This document shows positions 1 to 9,546 of a stretch of 64,000 bases of DNA, one piece after another; within the stretch, counting starts at the first letter, position 1; every line of letters begins with the position of its first letter. Location: NCBI RefSeq assembly GCF_003853705.1, contig NZ_QTQI01000002.1:310001-374000 (forward strand). The letters are read 5' to 3'. The notes under the pieces are model-generated. The model had not been told where the DNA came from. It saw only the letters and a program-made list of their open reading frames with translations, and ran no database searches. The stretch is from Burkholderia sp. Bp8992. Its GTDB lineage: Bacteria; Pseudomonadota; Gammaproteobacteria; Burkholderiales; Burkholderiaceae. Both the position numbers and the translations under genes were made by a program.

Positions 1-84
1 GAACGCGCGGCCGTCGCGCTGCGCGACCAGGCCGCGCAGCTGTCGGACGCGGTCAGCGTGTTCCGGCTCGAACGCACCGCGTGA
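1..84 (+). CDS. C-terminal end of a methyl-accepting chemotaxis protein (partial)
   Basis: Frame 1 is open from the window edge to a TGA at 82-84 and encodes only the last 27 residues, ending AQLSDAVSVFRLERTA. An 'LRDQAAQLxDAVSVFRL' tail is the usual extreme C-terminus of Burkholderia methyl-accepting chemotaxis receptors, just after the cytoplasmic signalling hairpin. That family assignment is from memory of the tail alone; the ligand domain lies outside the window. The next gene is transcribed toward it and ends 37 bp away, so the two are convergent. Confidence 0.6.
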   Translation, partial: ERAAVALRDQAAQLSDAVSVFRLERTA

Positions 85-121
85 CAGGCACCGGACGATC
101 GGCCAGGGCCGGGCGACTCGC

Positions 122-1774
122 CTACTTCTTGTCGCCCGCCAGGTCGATCGCCTTGTCCGAGCCGACCGCATTGCGCAGCTGGAACTTCTGGATCTTGCCG
201 GTCGACGTCTTCGGCAGCTCGCCGAAGCGCACGGCCTTCGGCACCTTGAAGCCCGCGAGCAGTTGCCGGCAGTGCGCGACGATCTCCTCCTCGGTCGCGC
301 TCGCGCCTTCGCGCAGCTCGACGAACGCACAGGGCACTTCGCCCCATTTCGGATCGGGCATCGCGACGACGGCCGCGACGGCGACGGCCGGATGACGGTA
401 CAGCGCGTCCTCGACCTCGATGCTCGAGATGTTCTCGCCGCCGGAGATGATGATGTCCTTCTTGCGATCCTTGATGCGGATATAGCCGTCCGGCATCAGC
501 ACCGCGAGATCGCCGGTATGGAACCAGCCGCCGTGGAACGCCTCGTCGGTCGCCTTCGGGTTCTTCAGGTAGCCCTTCATGCAGATGTTGCCGCGGAACA
601 TGATCTCGCCGAGCGTCTCGCCGTCGGCCGGCACCGGCGCCATCGTGTCGGGATCGAGCACCGTGGCACCCGCTTCGAGGTGGTAGCGCACGCCCTGCCG
701 CGCATTCAATCGCGCGCGTTCCTCGTCGGACACCGCGTCCCAGTGCGCCTGCTTCGCGCAGACGGTCGCCGGGCCGTAGACCTCGGTTAGCCCGTACACG
801 TGCAGCAGGTCGAAGCCGATCTCCTTCATCTTCGCGATCACGGCCGGCGCGGGCGCCGCGCCCGCGACCATCGCGTGCACCGTGTGGTCGATCCCCGCGC
901 GGAATTCGGCCGGTGCATTCGCGATCGCGCTCTGCACGATCGGCGCGCCGCAGTAATGCGTGATGCGTTCGCGGCGGATCAGGTCGAACACGGTCTTCGC
1001 GTCGAACTTGCGCAGGCACACGTTCACGCCCGCACGCGCCGCGACGGCCCACGGGAAGCACCAGCCGTTGCAGTGGAACATCGGCAGCGTCCACAGATAC
1101 ACCGCGTGCTTCGGCATGTCCCATTCGAGGATATTGCTGATCGCCGCGAGATACGCGCCGCGATGGTGGTAGACGACGCCCTTCGGGTCGCCGGTCGTAC
1201 CGGACGTGTAGTTCAGCGCGATCGCCTCCCATTCGTCGGCGGGCGGCGTCCACGCGTAGTCGGCGTCGCCGCCGGCCACGAACGCCTCGTAGTCGGTCGC
1301 GCCCGCGAAACGGTCGGGATCGGCCGGCATCGCGTCGGCGACGCTGACGATCTTCAGGCCCGGCACCTCGAGCGCCGCGCGATGCGCGAGCTCCGCGTAT
1401 TCGGTATCGACGATCAGCACCTTCGCCTCGCCGTGACGGAGCATGAACAGCACCGACGGCACGTCGAGCCGCGTGTTGATCGTGTTGAGCACCGCGCCGG
1501 CCATCGGCACGCCGAAGTGCGCCTCGACCATCGCCGGGATGTTCGGCAGCATCGCCGCGACCGTGTCGCCGCGCTCGACGCCGGCCTGCGCGAGCGCGCT
1601 CGCCAGCTGCTTCGCACGCGTGTAGGTCTCGCCCCACGTGCGCCGCACGTCGCCGTGCACGATCGCAAGGCGCTCGCCATAGACTTCGGCCGTGCGGACC
1701 AGGAAATCGATCGGGGTGAGCGGTACGTAATTGGCGTCGCGGCGGCCGAGTCCGGCCTCGAACATCTGCGTCAT
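122..1774 (-). CDS. AMP-dependent acyl-CoA synthetase (fatty acid-CoA ligase)
   Basis: This 550-residue protein is a full-length ANL-superfamily adenylating enzyme, which activates a carboxylate with ATP to an acyl-AMP and then transfers it to CoA. Visible motifs are the P-loop YTSGTTGDPKGV at about 189-200, YGLTE at about 327-331, the TGD motif at 420-422 with hinge RIKDRKKD around 433-440, and the catalytic lysine in STGKIQK near residue 527. The overall pattern resembles medium/long-chain ligases of the AlkK type, but the exact acyl substrate cannot be read. The start at 1774 follows a purine-rich stretch. It is divergent from a Crp/Fnr-type regulator with a 168-bp shared upstream region, so control by that regulator is a reasonable inference. 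Confidence 0.88.
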   Translation of the reverse strand: MTQMFEAGLGRRDANYVPLTPIDFLVRTAEVYGERLAIVHGDVRRTWGETYTRAKQLASALAQAGVERGDTVAAMLPNIPAMVEAHFGVPMAGAVLNTINTRLDVPSVLFMLRHGEAKVLIVDTEYAELAHRAALEVPGLKIVSVADAMPADPDRFAGATDYEAFVAGGDADYAWTPPADEWEAIALNYTSGTTGDPKGVVYHHRGAYLAAISNILEWDMPKHAVYLWTLPMFHCNGWCFPWAVAARAGVNVCLRKFDAKTVFDLIRRERITHYCGAPIVQSAIANAPAEFRAGIDHTVHAMVAGAAPAPAVIAKMKEIGFDLLHVYGLTEVYGPATVCAKQAHWDAVSDEERARLNARQGVRYHLEAGATVLDPDTMAPVPADGETLGEIMFRGNICMKGYLKNPKATDEAFHGGWFHTGDLAVLMPDGYIRIKDRKKDIIISGGENISSIEVEDALYRHPAVAVAAVVAMPDPKWGEVPCAFVELREGASATEEEIVAHCRQLLAGFKVPKAVRFGELPKTSTGKIQKFQLRNAVGSDKAIDLAGDKK

Positions 1775-1874
1775 GATCCTGTCTCCCGTTTACTGTCGAC
1801 CGGCGTGCATGCACCCCGGATCGTTTTGATGTGGTTCAATTGCCGACAGCCTAACGGGCGCTATTGTGAGCCGT

Positions 1875-1892
1875 CTGTCATCGAAACGACAG
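1875..1892. promoter_or_regulatory. Candidate Crp/Fnr-type operator in divergent promoter region
   Basis: CTGTCATCGAAACGACAG is an imperfect palindrome: CTGTCAT and the complement of ACGACAG differ at one base, with a 4-bp centre. It lies between the divergent acyl-CoA synthetase and the Crp/Fnr-type regulator, 51 bp upstream of the regulator's ATG. Dyads of this size suit a Crp/Fnr dimer, so autoregulation is plausible. This is inference; the family's recognition sequence varies. Confidence 0.35.
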
Positions 1893-1942
1893 AGTGCCGC
1901 TCCAGCGCTGCGCGTTATCCCTATCCTCGCAAACCCGCACCC

Positions 1943-2698
1943 ATGCACGACGACTCCGTTGCGCCGCCCGACGCGGCCGCCCGCCCGGCCGACACGCTTC
2001 CCGAACCGGGCCCGCTGCCGCCGCTCGCGACGCTGTTCGCCCAGTGCGCGTGGTTCCGCACGCTCGCGCCCGAGCACCAGGCGCTCGTGCTCGCGCAGTC
2101 GCGCGTCGAGCAGTGCGAGGCCGGCGACGTGATCGCGCACCGGCTCGCGCCGTCCGAGTACTGGATCGGCGTGCACCAGGGGCTGCTGAAGCTCGCGATC
2201 TTCAACGTGTCGGGGCGCGGCTGCACGTTTTCCGGCGTGCCGTCGGGCGGCTGGTTCGGCGAAGGCAGCGTAATCAAGCGCGAGCTGCGCAAGTACGAAG
2301 TCGTCGCGATCCAGCGCTCGACCGTGCTGTTCGTGCCGGTCGACACCTTCCATGCGCTGCTCGATACCAGCCTGCCGTTCACGCGCTTCGTGATCCATCA
2401 GTTGAACAACCGGATGGGCGAATTCATCGCATCGATCCAGAACAGCCGGCTGCTCGATGTCGACGCGCGCGTCGCGCAGGCGCTCGCGCAGCTCTTCAAC
2501 CCCGACCTGTATCCGGATACCGGCCCGTCGCTGTCGATTTCCCAGGAGGAACTCGGCATGCTCGTCGGTGTGTCGCGGCAGCGGATCAACCAGGCGCTGC
2601 AGCAGCTGGAAAAGCTCGGCGCGTTGCGGCTCGCGTACAACCAGATCGAGGTCGTCGATCTGCAGGCGCTCGCGCGCTTCGGAATGGAACAGCTGTGA
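1943..2698 (+). CDS. Crp/Fnr family transcriptional regulator
   Basis: The 251-residue product has an N-terminal cyclic-nucleotide-binding-like beta-roll (about 35-150, with SGGWFGEGSVIKR at 101-113) and a C-terminal Crp-type winged helix. The recognition region is ISQEELGMLVGVSRQRINQAL (about 199-219). Fnr-type cysteine clusters are absent, so oxygen sensing through an Fe-S cluster is unlikely. The ATG at 1943 was chosen because it gives the normal family length; the frame stays open far upstream only as antisense to the ligase gene. The gene is divergent from the acyl-CoA synthetase and 186 bp upstream of the RND operon. Its ligand is unknown. Confidence 0.85.
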   Translation: MHDDSVAPPDAAARPADTLPEPGPLPPLATLFAQCAWFRTLAPEHQALVLAQSRVEQCEAGDVIAHRLAPSEYWIGVHQGLLKLAIFNVSGRGCTFSGVPSGGWFGEGSVIKRELRKYEVVAIQRSTVLFVPVDTFHALLDTSLPFTRFVIHQLNNRMGEFIASIQNSRLLDVDARVAQALAQLFNPDLYPDTGPSLSISQEELGMLVGVSRQRINQALQQLEKLGALRLAYNQIEVVDLQALARFGMEQL

Positions 2699-2884
2699 GC
2701 GCCGCACGATCGGCACAACCGTCGCCATCGCGACACGTGCATTCCGTCTGCGGAATCGGCGCGCAGCGCGCGCGCCTCAACCTGACCGTTCCGCCAGTTT
2801 CGCGACAGTAACCCGTTCCACGCCGACGCCTATCATTCGGGTTCCCTTCACCGACGCCTGATCACCGCCCGTCCCGCTGCCTCC

Positions 2885-5800
2885 ATGTGGATCGTCAATC
2901 TCGCGCTCAAGCGCCCCTACACGTTCATCGTCATGGCCATCATGATCGTGCTGGCCACCCCGCTTGCGCTGATGCGCACACCGGTGGACGTGCTGCCCGC
3001 GATCAACATCCCCGTGATCAGCGTGATCTGGAATTACAGCGGCTTCTCCGCGACGGAGATGACCAATCGCATCACGTCCGTCCATGAGCGGATCCTGACG
3101 ACGACCGTCAACAACATCCAGCACGTCGAATCGACGTCGCTGCCGGGCATCGCCGTCGTGAAGGTGTTCCTGCAACCGGGCGCGAACGTGCAGACGGCGA
3201 TCGCGCAGACGGTCTCCTCCGCGCAGGCGATCGTGCGGCAGATGCCGCAGGGCGCGACGCCGCCGCTCGTGATCACCTATTCGGCGTCGAGCATCCCGGT
3301 GATCCAGCTCGGGCTGTCGAGCACGACGCTCAGCGAACAGTCGCTCGCCGACATCGCGCTCAACTTCCTGCGCCCGCAGCTGATCACGGTGCCGGGCGCG
3401 CAGATCCCGTTCCCGTACGGCGGCCGCACGCGCGTGGTCGCGATCGACCTCGACCCGCAGGCGCTGCAAGCGAAGGGGCTCACGCCGGCCGACATCGTCA
3501 ACGCGGTCAACGCGCAAAACCTCGTGCTGCCGACCGGCACCGCGAAGATGGGCCAGACCGAATACCGGATCGACACGAACGCATCGGCCGACACCGTCGC
3601 CGACATCAACAACCTGCCGGTCCAGACCGTCAACGGCGCGACGACCTACCTGCGCGAGGTGGCAGCGGTGCGCGACGGTTTCGCGCCGCAGACCAACGTC
3701 GTGCGCCAGAACGGCCAGCGCGGCGTGCTCATCTCGATCCTGAAAAGCGGCGACGCGTCGACGCTCAAGGTCGTGTCGGACCTGAAGGCGCTGCTGCCGA
3801 AGGTGATCCCGACGCTGCCCGAGGGGCTCACGATCACGCCGCTGTTCGACCAGTCGGTGTTCGTCGACGCGGCCGTCCAGGGCGTGATCCACGAGGCGCT
3901 GATCGCCGCCGTGCTGACCGCGATGATGATCCTGCTGTTCCTCGGCAACTGGCGCAGCACGCTGATCATCGCGATCTCGATCCCGCTGTCGATCTTCACG
4001 TCGCTGATCGCGCTGTCCGCGCTCGGCGAAACCATCAACATCATGACGCTCGGCGGCCTCGCGCTCGCGGTCGGCATTCTCGTCGACGATGCGACCGTCA
4101 CGATCGAGAACATCGAGCGGCACCTGCACCTCGGTACCAACCTGCACGACGCGATCCTCGAGGGCGCCGGCGAAATCGCGGTGCCCGCGCTCGTGTCGAC
4201 ACTGTGCATCTGCATCGTGTTCGTGCCGATGTTCTTCCTGACGGGCGTCGCGCGCTTCCTGTTCGTGCCGCTCGCGGAAGCCGTCGTGTTCGCGATGCTC
4301 GCGTCGTACGTGCTGTCGCGCACGCTGGTGCCGACGCTCGCGATGCTGCTGTTCCGCCCGCAGCAGGCGAACACCGGCCCCGAGCATTCGATGTCGCGCT
4401 TCGCGCGCCTGCATCACGCGTTCAACCATGCGTTCGAACGGCTGCGCGCGTGGTACATCGTGCTGCTCAGCATCCTGCTCGTGCGCCGCCGCTTCTACGC
4501 GATGTGCTTCCTCGGCTTCTGCGTGCTGTCGACGGGGCTGGTGTTCGTGCTCGGCCGCGACTTCTTCCCGAACGCCGATTCCGGCAACATCCGGCTGCAC
4601 ATGCGCGCGCCGACCGGCTACCGGATCGAGGAAACCGCGCGCCTCGCCGACCGGGTCGAGCGCGTGATCCGCGAAACCGTGCCGCCCGACGAGCTCGGCG
4701 CGATCGTCGACAACCTCGGCCTGCCGGTGAGCGGCATCAACCTGTCGTACAGCAACGCCGGCACGATCGGCACGCTCGACGGCGAGCTGCTGATCGCGCT
4801 GAAACCCGGCCACCGCGCGACCCGGCACTACGTGCAGACGCTGCGCACGCTGCTGCCGCAACGCTTCCCGGGCGTCGAGTTCTTCTTCCAGCCGTCGGAC
4901 ATCGTCACGCAGATCCTCAACTTCGGCCAGCCGGCCGCGATCGACGTGCAGGTGCTCGGCAACGATCTCGCGAGTAACATGACCATTGCGAGCAGCCTGA
5001 TGAAAAAGATCAGGCAAATCCCCGGTGCCGTCGACGTGCACGTGCTGCAACGGAACGACGAGCCGACCCTGCTGGCCGACATGGACCGTACGCGCATGCA
5101 GCAGCTCAACCTCTCCGCGCAGAACGTCGCGCAGAACATGCTGATCTCGCTGTCCGGCAGTTCTCAGACCACGCCCTCGTTCTGGATCAACCCGCGCACC
5201 GGCGTGCAGTACCCGCTGCAGATCCAGACCCCGCAATACAGCATCGCGTCGGTCGACGACCTGCTCGGCACGCCGATCTCGGCGAGCGGCCGCACGGGCG
5301 TGCCGCTGCAATTGCTCGGCAACCTCGTGCAGGTGCGCAGCACCGTGAACCCGGCCGTGATCACCCACTACAACATCCGCCCGGCGGTCGACGTGTACGT
5401 GAGCGTCGAAGGCCGCGACCTCGGCGCGGTCGCGGGCGAGATCGACCGCATCGTGTCCGGCGCGCGCGCGACGTTGCCGCGCGGCACCGACCTGACGATG
5501 CGCGGCCAGGTCGAGACGATGCGCACGTCGTACATCGGCCTCGGCGCGGGTGTCGCGATGGCGATCGTGCTCGTCTACCTGCTGATCGTCGTCAATTTCC
5601 AGTCGTGGCTCGACCCGCTGATCATCATCAGCGCGATGCCCGCTGCGCTCGCCGGCATCGCGTGGATGCTGTTCATCACCGGCACGCACCTGAGCGTGCC
5701 CGCGCTGACGGGCGCGATCATGACGGTGGGCGTCGCGACCGCGAACAGCATTCTGGTCGTGTCGTTCGCGCGCCAGCGCCTCGCGGCCGGCGCGCCGCCG

Positions 5801-6052
5801 CTCACGGCCGCGCTGGAGGCCGGCGCGACGCGGATCCGGCCGGTGCTGATGACGGCGCTCGCGATGATCATCGGGATGGTGCCGATGGCGCTCGGTCTCG
5901 GCGAAGGCGCCGAGCAGAATGCGCCGCTCGGCCGCGCGGTGATCGGCGGGCTGCTGTTCGCGACCGTTTCGACGTTGCTGTTCGTGCCGCTCGTGTTCGG
6001 CGGCGTGCATGCGCGGCTGGCCCGCCGGCGCGCGCGCCAGGCCGGACACTGA
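2885..6052 (+). CDS. RND efflux transporter, inner-membrane permease
   Basis: This 1055-residue protein has the length and plan of AcrB/MdtB-type pumps: an N-terminal membrane helix at about 10-30, a large periplasmic loop, a central block of helices, a second periplasmic loop from about 555, and a C-terminal helix block. The proton-relay aspartates are present in GILVDDATVTIENIE (D401-D402), matching the paired aspartates of AcrB. It uses proton import to export substrates from the inner membrane or periplasm. It is the first gene of a permease-adaptor-OMF operon, an order less common than adaptor first. The MMPL-like sequence suggests multidrug or solvent export, but the substrate cannot be deduced. 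A two-component system follows directly and probably controls it. Confidence 0.93.
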   Translation: MWIVNLALKRPYTFIVMAIMIVLATPLALMRTPVDVLPAINIPVISVIWNYSGFSATEMTNRITSVHERILTTTVNNIQHVESTSLPGIAVVKVFLQPGANVQTAIAQTVSSAQAIVRQMPQGATPPLVITYSASSIPVIQLGLSSTTLSEQSLADIALNFLRPQLITVPGAQIPFPYGGRTRVVAIDLDPQALQAKGLTPADIVNAVNAQNLVLPTGTAKMGQTEYRIDTNASADTVADINNLPVQTVNGATTYLREVAAVRDGFAPQTNVVRQNGQRGVLISILKSGDASTLKVVSDLKALLPKVIPTLPEGLTITPLFDQSVFVDAAVQGVIHEALIAAVLTAMMILLFLGNWRSTLIIAISIPLSIFTSLIALSALGETINIMTLGGLALAVGILVDDATVTIENIERHLHLGTNLHDAILEGAGEIAVPALVSTLCICIVFVPMFFLTGVARFLFVPLAEAVVFAMLASYVLSRTLVPTLAMLLFRPQQANTGPEHSMSRFARLHHAFNHAFERLRAWYIVLLSILLVRRRFYAMCFLGFCVLSTGLVFVLGRDFFPNADSGNIRLHMRAPTGYRIEETARLADRVERVIRETVPPDELGAIVDNLGLPVSGINLSYSNAGTIGTLDGELLIALKPGHRATRHYVQTLRTLLPQRFPGVEFFFQPSDIVTQILNFGQPAAIDVQVLGNDLASNMTIASSLMKKIRQIPGAVDVHVLQRNDEPTLLADMDRTRMQQLNLSAQNVAQNMLISLSGSSQTTPSFWINPRTGVQYPLQIQTPQYSIASVDDLLGTPISASGRTGVPLQLLGNLVQVRSTVNPAVITHYNIRPAVDVYVSVEGRDLGAVAGEIDRIVSGARATLPRGTDLTMRGQVETMRTSYIGLGAGVAMAIVLVYLLIVVNFQSWLDPLIIISAMPAALAGIAWMLFITGTHLSVPALTGAIMTVGVATANSILVVSFARQRLAAGAPPLTAALEAGATRIRPVLMTALAMIIGMVPMALGLGEGAEQNAPLGRAVIGGLLFATVSTLLFVPLVFGGVHARLARRRARQAGH

Positions 6053-6088
6053 CTTTCGCCCCACTACCCGGTTGAATTGGTTGAATTC

Positions 6089-7318
6089 ATGGAAGAGAAA
6101 CATCACAGCGCCGTCGGCATCCAGGTGGACGAACACGGCATGCACCTGCCGACGCGCACGTCGGTGTCGCGGCGCGGGCGCATCGTCCTGGTCGTGATCG
6201 GCGTGCTGCTCGCCGCCGGCGCCGCGCGCACGATCGTCGTCAACGTGCTGAACGGCAACCGGCTCGCCGCGGTCGCCGAGCAGAACACGCGCCAGTACGT
6301 GAGCGTCGTGCATCCGGTCGACGCGGCCACCGGCGGCAAGCTGACGCTGCCCGGCACGCTGCGCGGCTTCGTCGAGGCGCCGATCTACGCGCGGGCGAGC
6401 GGCTACGTGCTGCGCTGGCAGGCCGACATCGGCGCGCACGTGAAACAGGGGCAGACGCTCGCCGAACTCGACACGCCCGAACTGAACCAGGAACTCGCGC
6501 AGGCCACCGCGCAACGCCAGCAGGCGCAGGCCGCGCTCGCGCTCGCGAAGACGTCGTTCGACCGCGCGCAGCAGCTGCGCCAGCGCGATGCCGTCTCGCA
6601 GCAGGAACTCGACGACCGGCAAGGCGCGTTCAGCCAGGGCACCGCGAACCTCGCCGCGGCCGACGCGAACATGCGCCGGCTCACCGAGCTGAAGGGTTTC
6701 CAGCGGATCGTCGCGCCGATCGACGGAATCGTCACGCAGCGCAACGTCGACGTCGGCGATCTCGTCAATTCCGGCAACGCCGGCCGTTCGCTGTTCACCG
6801 TCGTGCAGGCCGACCGGCTGCGCCTCTACGTGCAGGTGCCGCAGGCCAACGCGCAGCAGGTGAAGATCGGCCAGCACGTGAGCGTCGCGCAGGCCGAGCT
6901 GCCGGGCCGGACCTTCGACGGCACGATCACGCGCACGTCCGAGGCGATCGACGTCGCGACGCGCTCGCTGCAGATCGAGATCACGCTGCCGAACCCGGAC
7001 GGACGGCTGCTGCCCGGCGCTTACGTGCAGGCCACGCTGCCGATGACGCCGGTCGGCCGCCTGCAGGTGCCCGCCAATACGCTGCTGTTCCGCGGCGAAG
7101 GCCCGACGGTCGCGACCGTCGACGCGAACGGCCAGGTCCACCTGAAGCAGGTGACGGTCGTGCGCACGATCGGCCAGACGCTCGAAGTCGATGGCCCGCT
7201 CACGCCGAGCGACCGCCTCGTCGCGAACCCGAGCGACGCGCTCGCGAACGGCGACAAGGTCGTCGTGCAGGCGCCGGCCGCGCAACCGGCGTCCGCGGTT
7301 GCCGGAGCGAAGTCGTGA
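6089..7318 (+). CDS. RND efflux periplasmic adaptor (membrane fusion protein)
   Basis: The 409-residue protein has an N-terminal membrane anchor (about 30-50), then the usual adaptor order. A lipoyl/barrel-sandwich half begins around GFVEAPIYARASGYVLRW, followed by an Ala/Gln-rich coiled-coil hairpin (about 130-190), a second lipoyl half (RIVAPIDGIVTQRNVDVGD) and beta-barrel and membrane-proximal domains. It bridges the permease and outer-membrane channel. ATG 6089 is preferred over the TTG at 6077, which would add four residues. It lies 36 bp after the permease gene, and its stop codon overlaps the outer-membrane-factor start by 4 bp, so translation is probably coupled. Confidence 0.9.
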   Translation: MEEKHHSAVGIQVDEHGMHLPTRTSVSRRGRIVLVVIGVLLAAGAARTIVVNVLNGNRLAAVAEQNTRQYVSVVHPVDAATGGKLTLPGTLRGFVEAPIYARASGYVLRWQADIGAHVKQGQTLAELDTPELNQELAQATAQRQQAQAALALAKTSFDRAQQLRQRDAVSQQELDDRQGAFSQGTANLAAADANMRRLTELKGFQRIVAPIDGIVTQRNVDVGDLVNSGNAGRSLFTVVQADRLRLYVQVPQANAQQVKIGQHVSVAQAELPGRTFDGTITRTSEAIDVATRSLQIEITLPNPDGRLLPGAYVQATLPMTPVGRLQVPANTLLFRGEGPTVATVDANGQVHLKQVTVVRTIGQTLEVDGPLTPSDRLVANPSDALANGDKVVVQAPAAQPASAVAGAKS

Positions 7319-8829
7319 GCGCGATGCACGCCCGCCTGCGGCCCGCGGCGCTCGCCGCCGTCGTCGCGGCAACCGCCGTCGCCGGCTGCGCCGTCGGCCC
7401 GGACTACCAGCGCCCGGCCGTCGACACGCCGGCCGCGTGGCGGCTCGCCCCGGCCGATGCGTACTGGCATCCGGCCGCGCCGGCCCGCGCGCCGCTCGAT
7501 CCCGCGTGGTGGACCGCGTTCGGCGATCCGCAACTCGACGCACTCGAAACCGACGCCCTGCGCAACAACCAGAACCTGAAGGCCGTGGCCGCGCGCTACG
7601 ACCAGGCGAAGGCGACGCTCTCGTCGGTCGCGTCCGCGCAGTATCCGGCCGTCGGCCTGACCGCGAGCGGCCAGCGCTTCAAGATCTCCGCCGACCGGCC
7701 GCAGACCAACTACGCGACGAAGAGCATGTCGACCGTGCAGAACGAGATCCAGGTCGGCGCGGCCGTCAGCTACGAGCTCGACCTGTTCGGCCGCGTGCGG
7801 CGCAGCGTCGAATCCGCGCAGGCCACCACCGAGCAGGCGCGCGACGATTTCGCGAACGCGCGCCTCGTGCTGACCGCCAATCTCGCGTCGAGCTATTTCG
7901 CGCTGCGCGAGCTCGACAGCGAAATCGACGTCGTCAAGCGTTCGATCGACCTGCAGCAGAAGGCGCTCGACTACGTGAGCGCGCGCCACGACCTCGGCGC
8001 GGTGTCGGGCCTCGATCTGTTGCAGCAGCGCTCACAGCTCGACGCGACCCGCACGCAGGCGCAGTTGCTGCTCCAGCAGCGCGCGCAGGTCGAAACCGCG
8101 CTCGCGACGCTGGTCGGCGCGCCGGCCCCCGAATTCTCGCTGCCGCCGCGCGTGGTGCCGATCAACGCGCCCGCGCTGCCGACCGGCATGCCGAGCGACC
8201 TGCTGCAGCGGCGGCCCGACGTCGCGTCGGCCGAACGCGCGATGGCCGCCGCGAACGCGCAGATCGGCGTCGCGCGCGCCGCGTATTTCCCGCGCATCAC
8301 GCTGTCGCCCGACATCGGCTGGGATGCGACGCGCTTCGCGGGCCTGTTCACCGTGCCGGCGCTGCTGTGGTCGGTCGGCGGGTCGCTCAGCCAGCCGCTG
8401 TTCGAAGGCGGCCGCCTGAAGGCCGGCGTCGATTTCGCGCAGGCCGGCTACGTCGCCGCGCAGGCCAGCTACCGGCAGACCGTGCTCACCGCGTTCCAGG
8501 AAGTGCAAAATGCGGTCACGGGCCTGTCGATCCTCGCCGACGCCGCGCAGCAGGCAGCGGCGGCCGTCGACGACGCGCGCAAGCTCGTGTCGCTCGCGCA
8601 GGACCGCTACGCGGGCGGCCTGACGCCGTTCATCGACGTGCTGACGGCCCAGCAGCAACTGTTGACGAGCGAACGCCAGGCCGTGCAGATCCAGGGCCAG
8701 CGCGCGGCGCTCGTCGTGTTTCTCGCGAAGGCGCTCGGCGGCGGCTGGGACGGCGCCGCGACGAACGGCGCCCCGCCATCCGACGTCGCGGCGGCGGCCC
8801 CGCAGCGCACCGCGGGCGTCGGCCCTTAA
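7315..8829 (+). CDS. RND efflux outer-membrane factor lipoprotein (NodT family)
   Basis: This 504-residue TolC-like channel subunit has a lipoprotein signal ending VAGCAVGPDYQRP, the standard start of NodT-type outer-membrane factors (lipidated cysteine near residue 25). Two repeated halves follow, with QRRPDVASAERAMAAANAQIGVARAAYFPRI marking the second. The GTG at 7315 overlaps the adaptor stop codon by 4 bp; an ATG three codons later (7324) is an alternative. It completes the tripartite pump with the two upstream genes and lets exported substrates cross the outer membrane. A response regulator follows after 21 bp. Confidence 0.9.
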   Translation: MSAMHARLRPAALAAVVAATAVAGCAVGPDYQRPAVDTPAAWRLAPADAYWHPAAPARAPLDPAWWTAFGDPQLDALETDALRNNQNLKAVAARYDQAKATLSSVASAQYPAVGLTASGQRFKISADRPQTNYATKSMSTVQNEIQVGAAVSYELDLFGRVRRSVESAQATTEQARDDFANARLVLTANLASSYFALRELDSEIDVVKRSIDLQQKALDYVSARHDLGAVSGLDLLQQRSQLDATRTQAQLLLQQRAQVETALATLVGAPAPEFSLPPRVVPINAPALPTGMPSDLLQRRPDVASAERAMAAANAQIGVARAAYFPRITLSPDIGWDATRFAGLFTVPALLWSVGGSLSQPLFEGGRLKAGVDFAQAGYVAAQASYRQTVLTAFQEVQNAVTGLSILADAAQQAAAAVDDARKLVSLAQDRYAGGLTPFIDVLTAQQQLLTSERQAVQIQGQRAALVVFLAKALGGGWDGAATNGAPPSDVAAAAPQRTAGVGP

Positions 8830-8850
8830 CCCGGTTAGCGGAAGACAAAC

Positions 8851-9546
8851 ATGAAAGTGCTGATCGTCGAAGACGAACCGAAAGTCGTCGAATACCTGAA
8901 GAGCGGCCTGACCGAGGAAGGCTGGGTCGTCGACACCGCGCTCGACGGCGAGGACGGCGCCTGGAAAGCCGTCGAATTCGACTACGACGTGGTCGTGCTC
9001 GACGTGATGCTGCCGAAGCTCGACGGCTTCGGCGTGCTGCGTGCGTTGCGCGCGCAGAAGCAGACGCCCGTCATCATGCTGACCGCGCGCGACCGCGTCG
9101 ACGATCGCGTGCGGGGCTTGCGCGGCGGCGCCGACGACTACCTGACCAAGCCCTTCTCGTTCCTCGAGCTGATCGAACGGCTGCGCGCGCTCACGCGCCG
9201 CGCACGCGTGCAGGAATCGACGCTGATCTCGATCGGCGACCTGCGCGTCGACCTGATCGGCCGCCGCGCGACGCGCGACGGCACGCGGCTCGACCTGACC
9301 GCGCAGGAATTCCAGCTGCTCGGCGTGCTCGCGCGGCGCAGCGGCGAGGTGCTGTCGAAGACGACGATCGCCGAACTCGTGTGGGACGTGAACTTCGACA
9401 GCAACGCAAACGTCGTCGAGACGGCGATCAAGCGACTGCGCGCGAAGCTCGACGGCCCGTTCGCGGACAAGCTGCTGCACACGATCCGCGGCATGGGCTA
9501 CGTGCTCGAGGCACGCGAGGACGGCGACACGGAGCGGCGGGCATGA
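8851..9546 (+). CDS. OmpR/PhoB-family response regulator of the RND operon
   Basis: The 231-residue protein has an N-terminal receiver domain, with acidic pocket E7-D8, phospho-acceptor D51 in VVLDVMLPKLDG and K100 in DDYLTKPFS. A C-terminal OmpR winged helix ends in TIRGMGYVLEAREDG. It resembles CusR/CopR/IrlR-type regulators that control metal or efflux operons. It lies 21 bp downstream of the outer-membrane factor and overlaps its kinase gene by 4 bp, so pump and sensor genes probably share a transcript. The inducing signal is not visible. Confidence 0.92.
   Translation: MKVLIVEDEPKVVEYLKSGLTEEGWVVDTALDGEDGAWKAVEFDYDVVVLDVMLPKLDGFGVLRALRAQKQTPVIMLTARDRVDDRVRGLRGGADDYLTKPFSFLELIERLRALTRRARVQESTLISIGDLRVDLIGRRATRDGTRLDLTAQEFQLLGVLARRSGEVLSKTTIAELVWDVNFDSNANVVETAIKRLRAKLDGPFADKLLHTIRGMGYVLEAREDGDTERRA

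Noticed and set aside
800-1942. Upstream in-frame extension of the Crp/Fnr regulator by about 380 residues
   Set aside because: It lies antisense to the acyl-CoA synthetase, has arginine-rich shadow composition and no domain; the ATG at 1943 gives the normal family length.
2777-7543. A 1588-codon open frame on the minus strand opposite the RND permease and adaptor
   Set aside because: Its product is an Arg/Asp/His/Val-rich low-complexity string with no domains; it is the antisense shadow of GC-rich coding DNA whose plus-strand frames encode clear RND proteins.
7191-9542. Large plus-strand frame joined upstream of the sensor kinase
   Set aside because: It is out of frame with the outer-membrane factor and response regulator genes and is Arg-rich shadow sequence; the kinase starts at ATG 9543.
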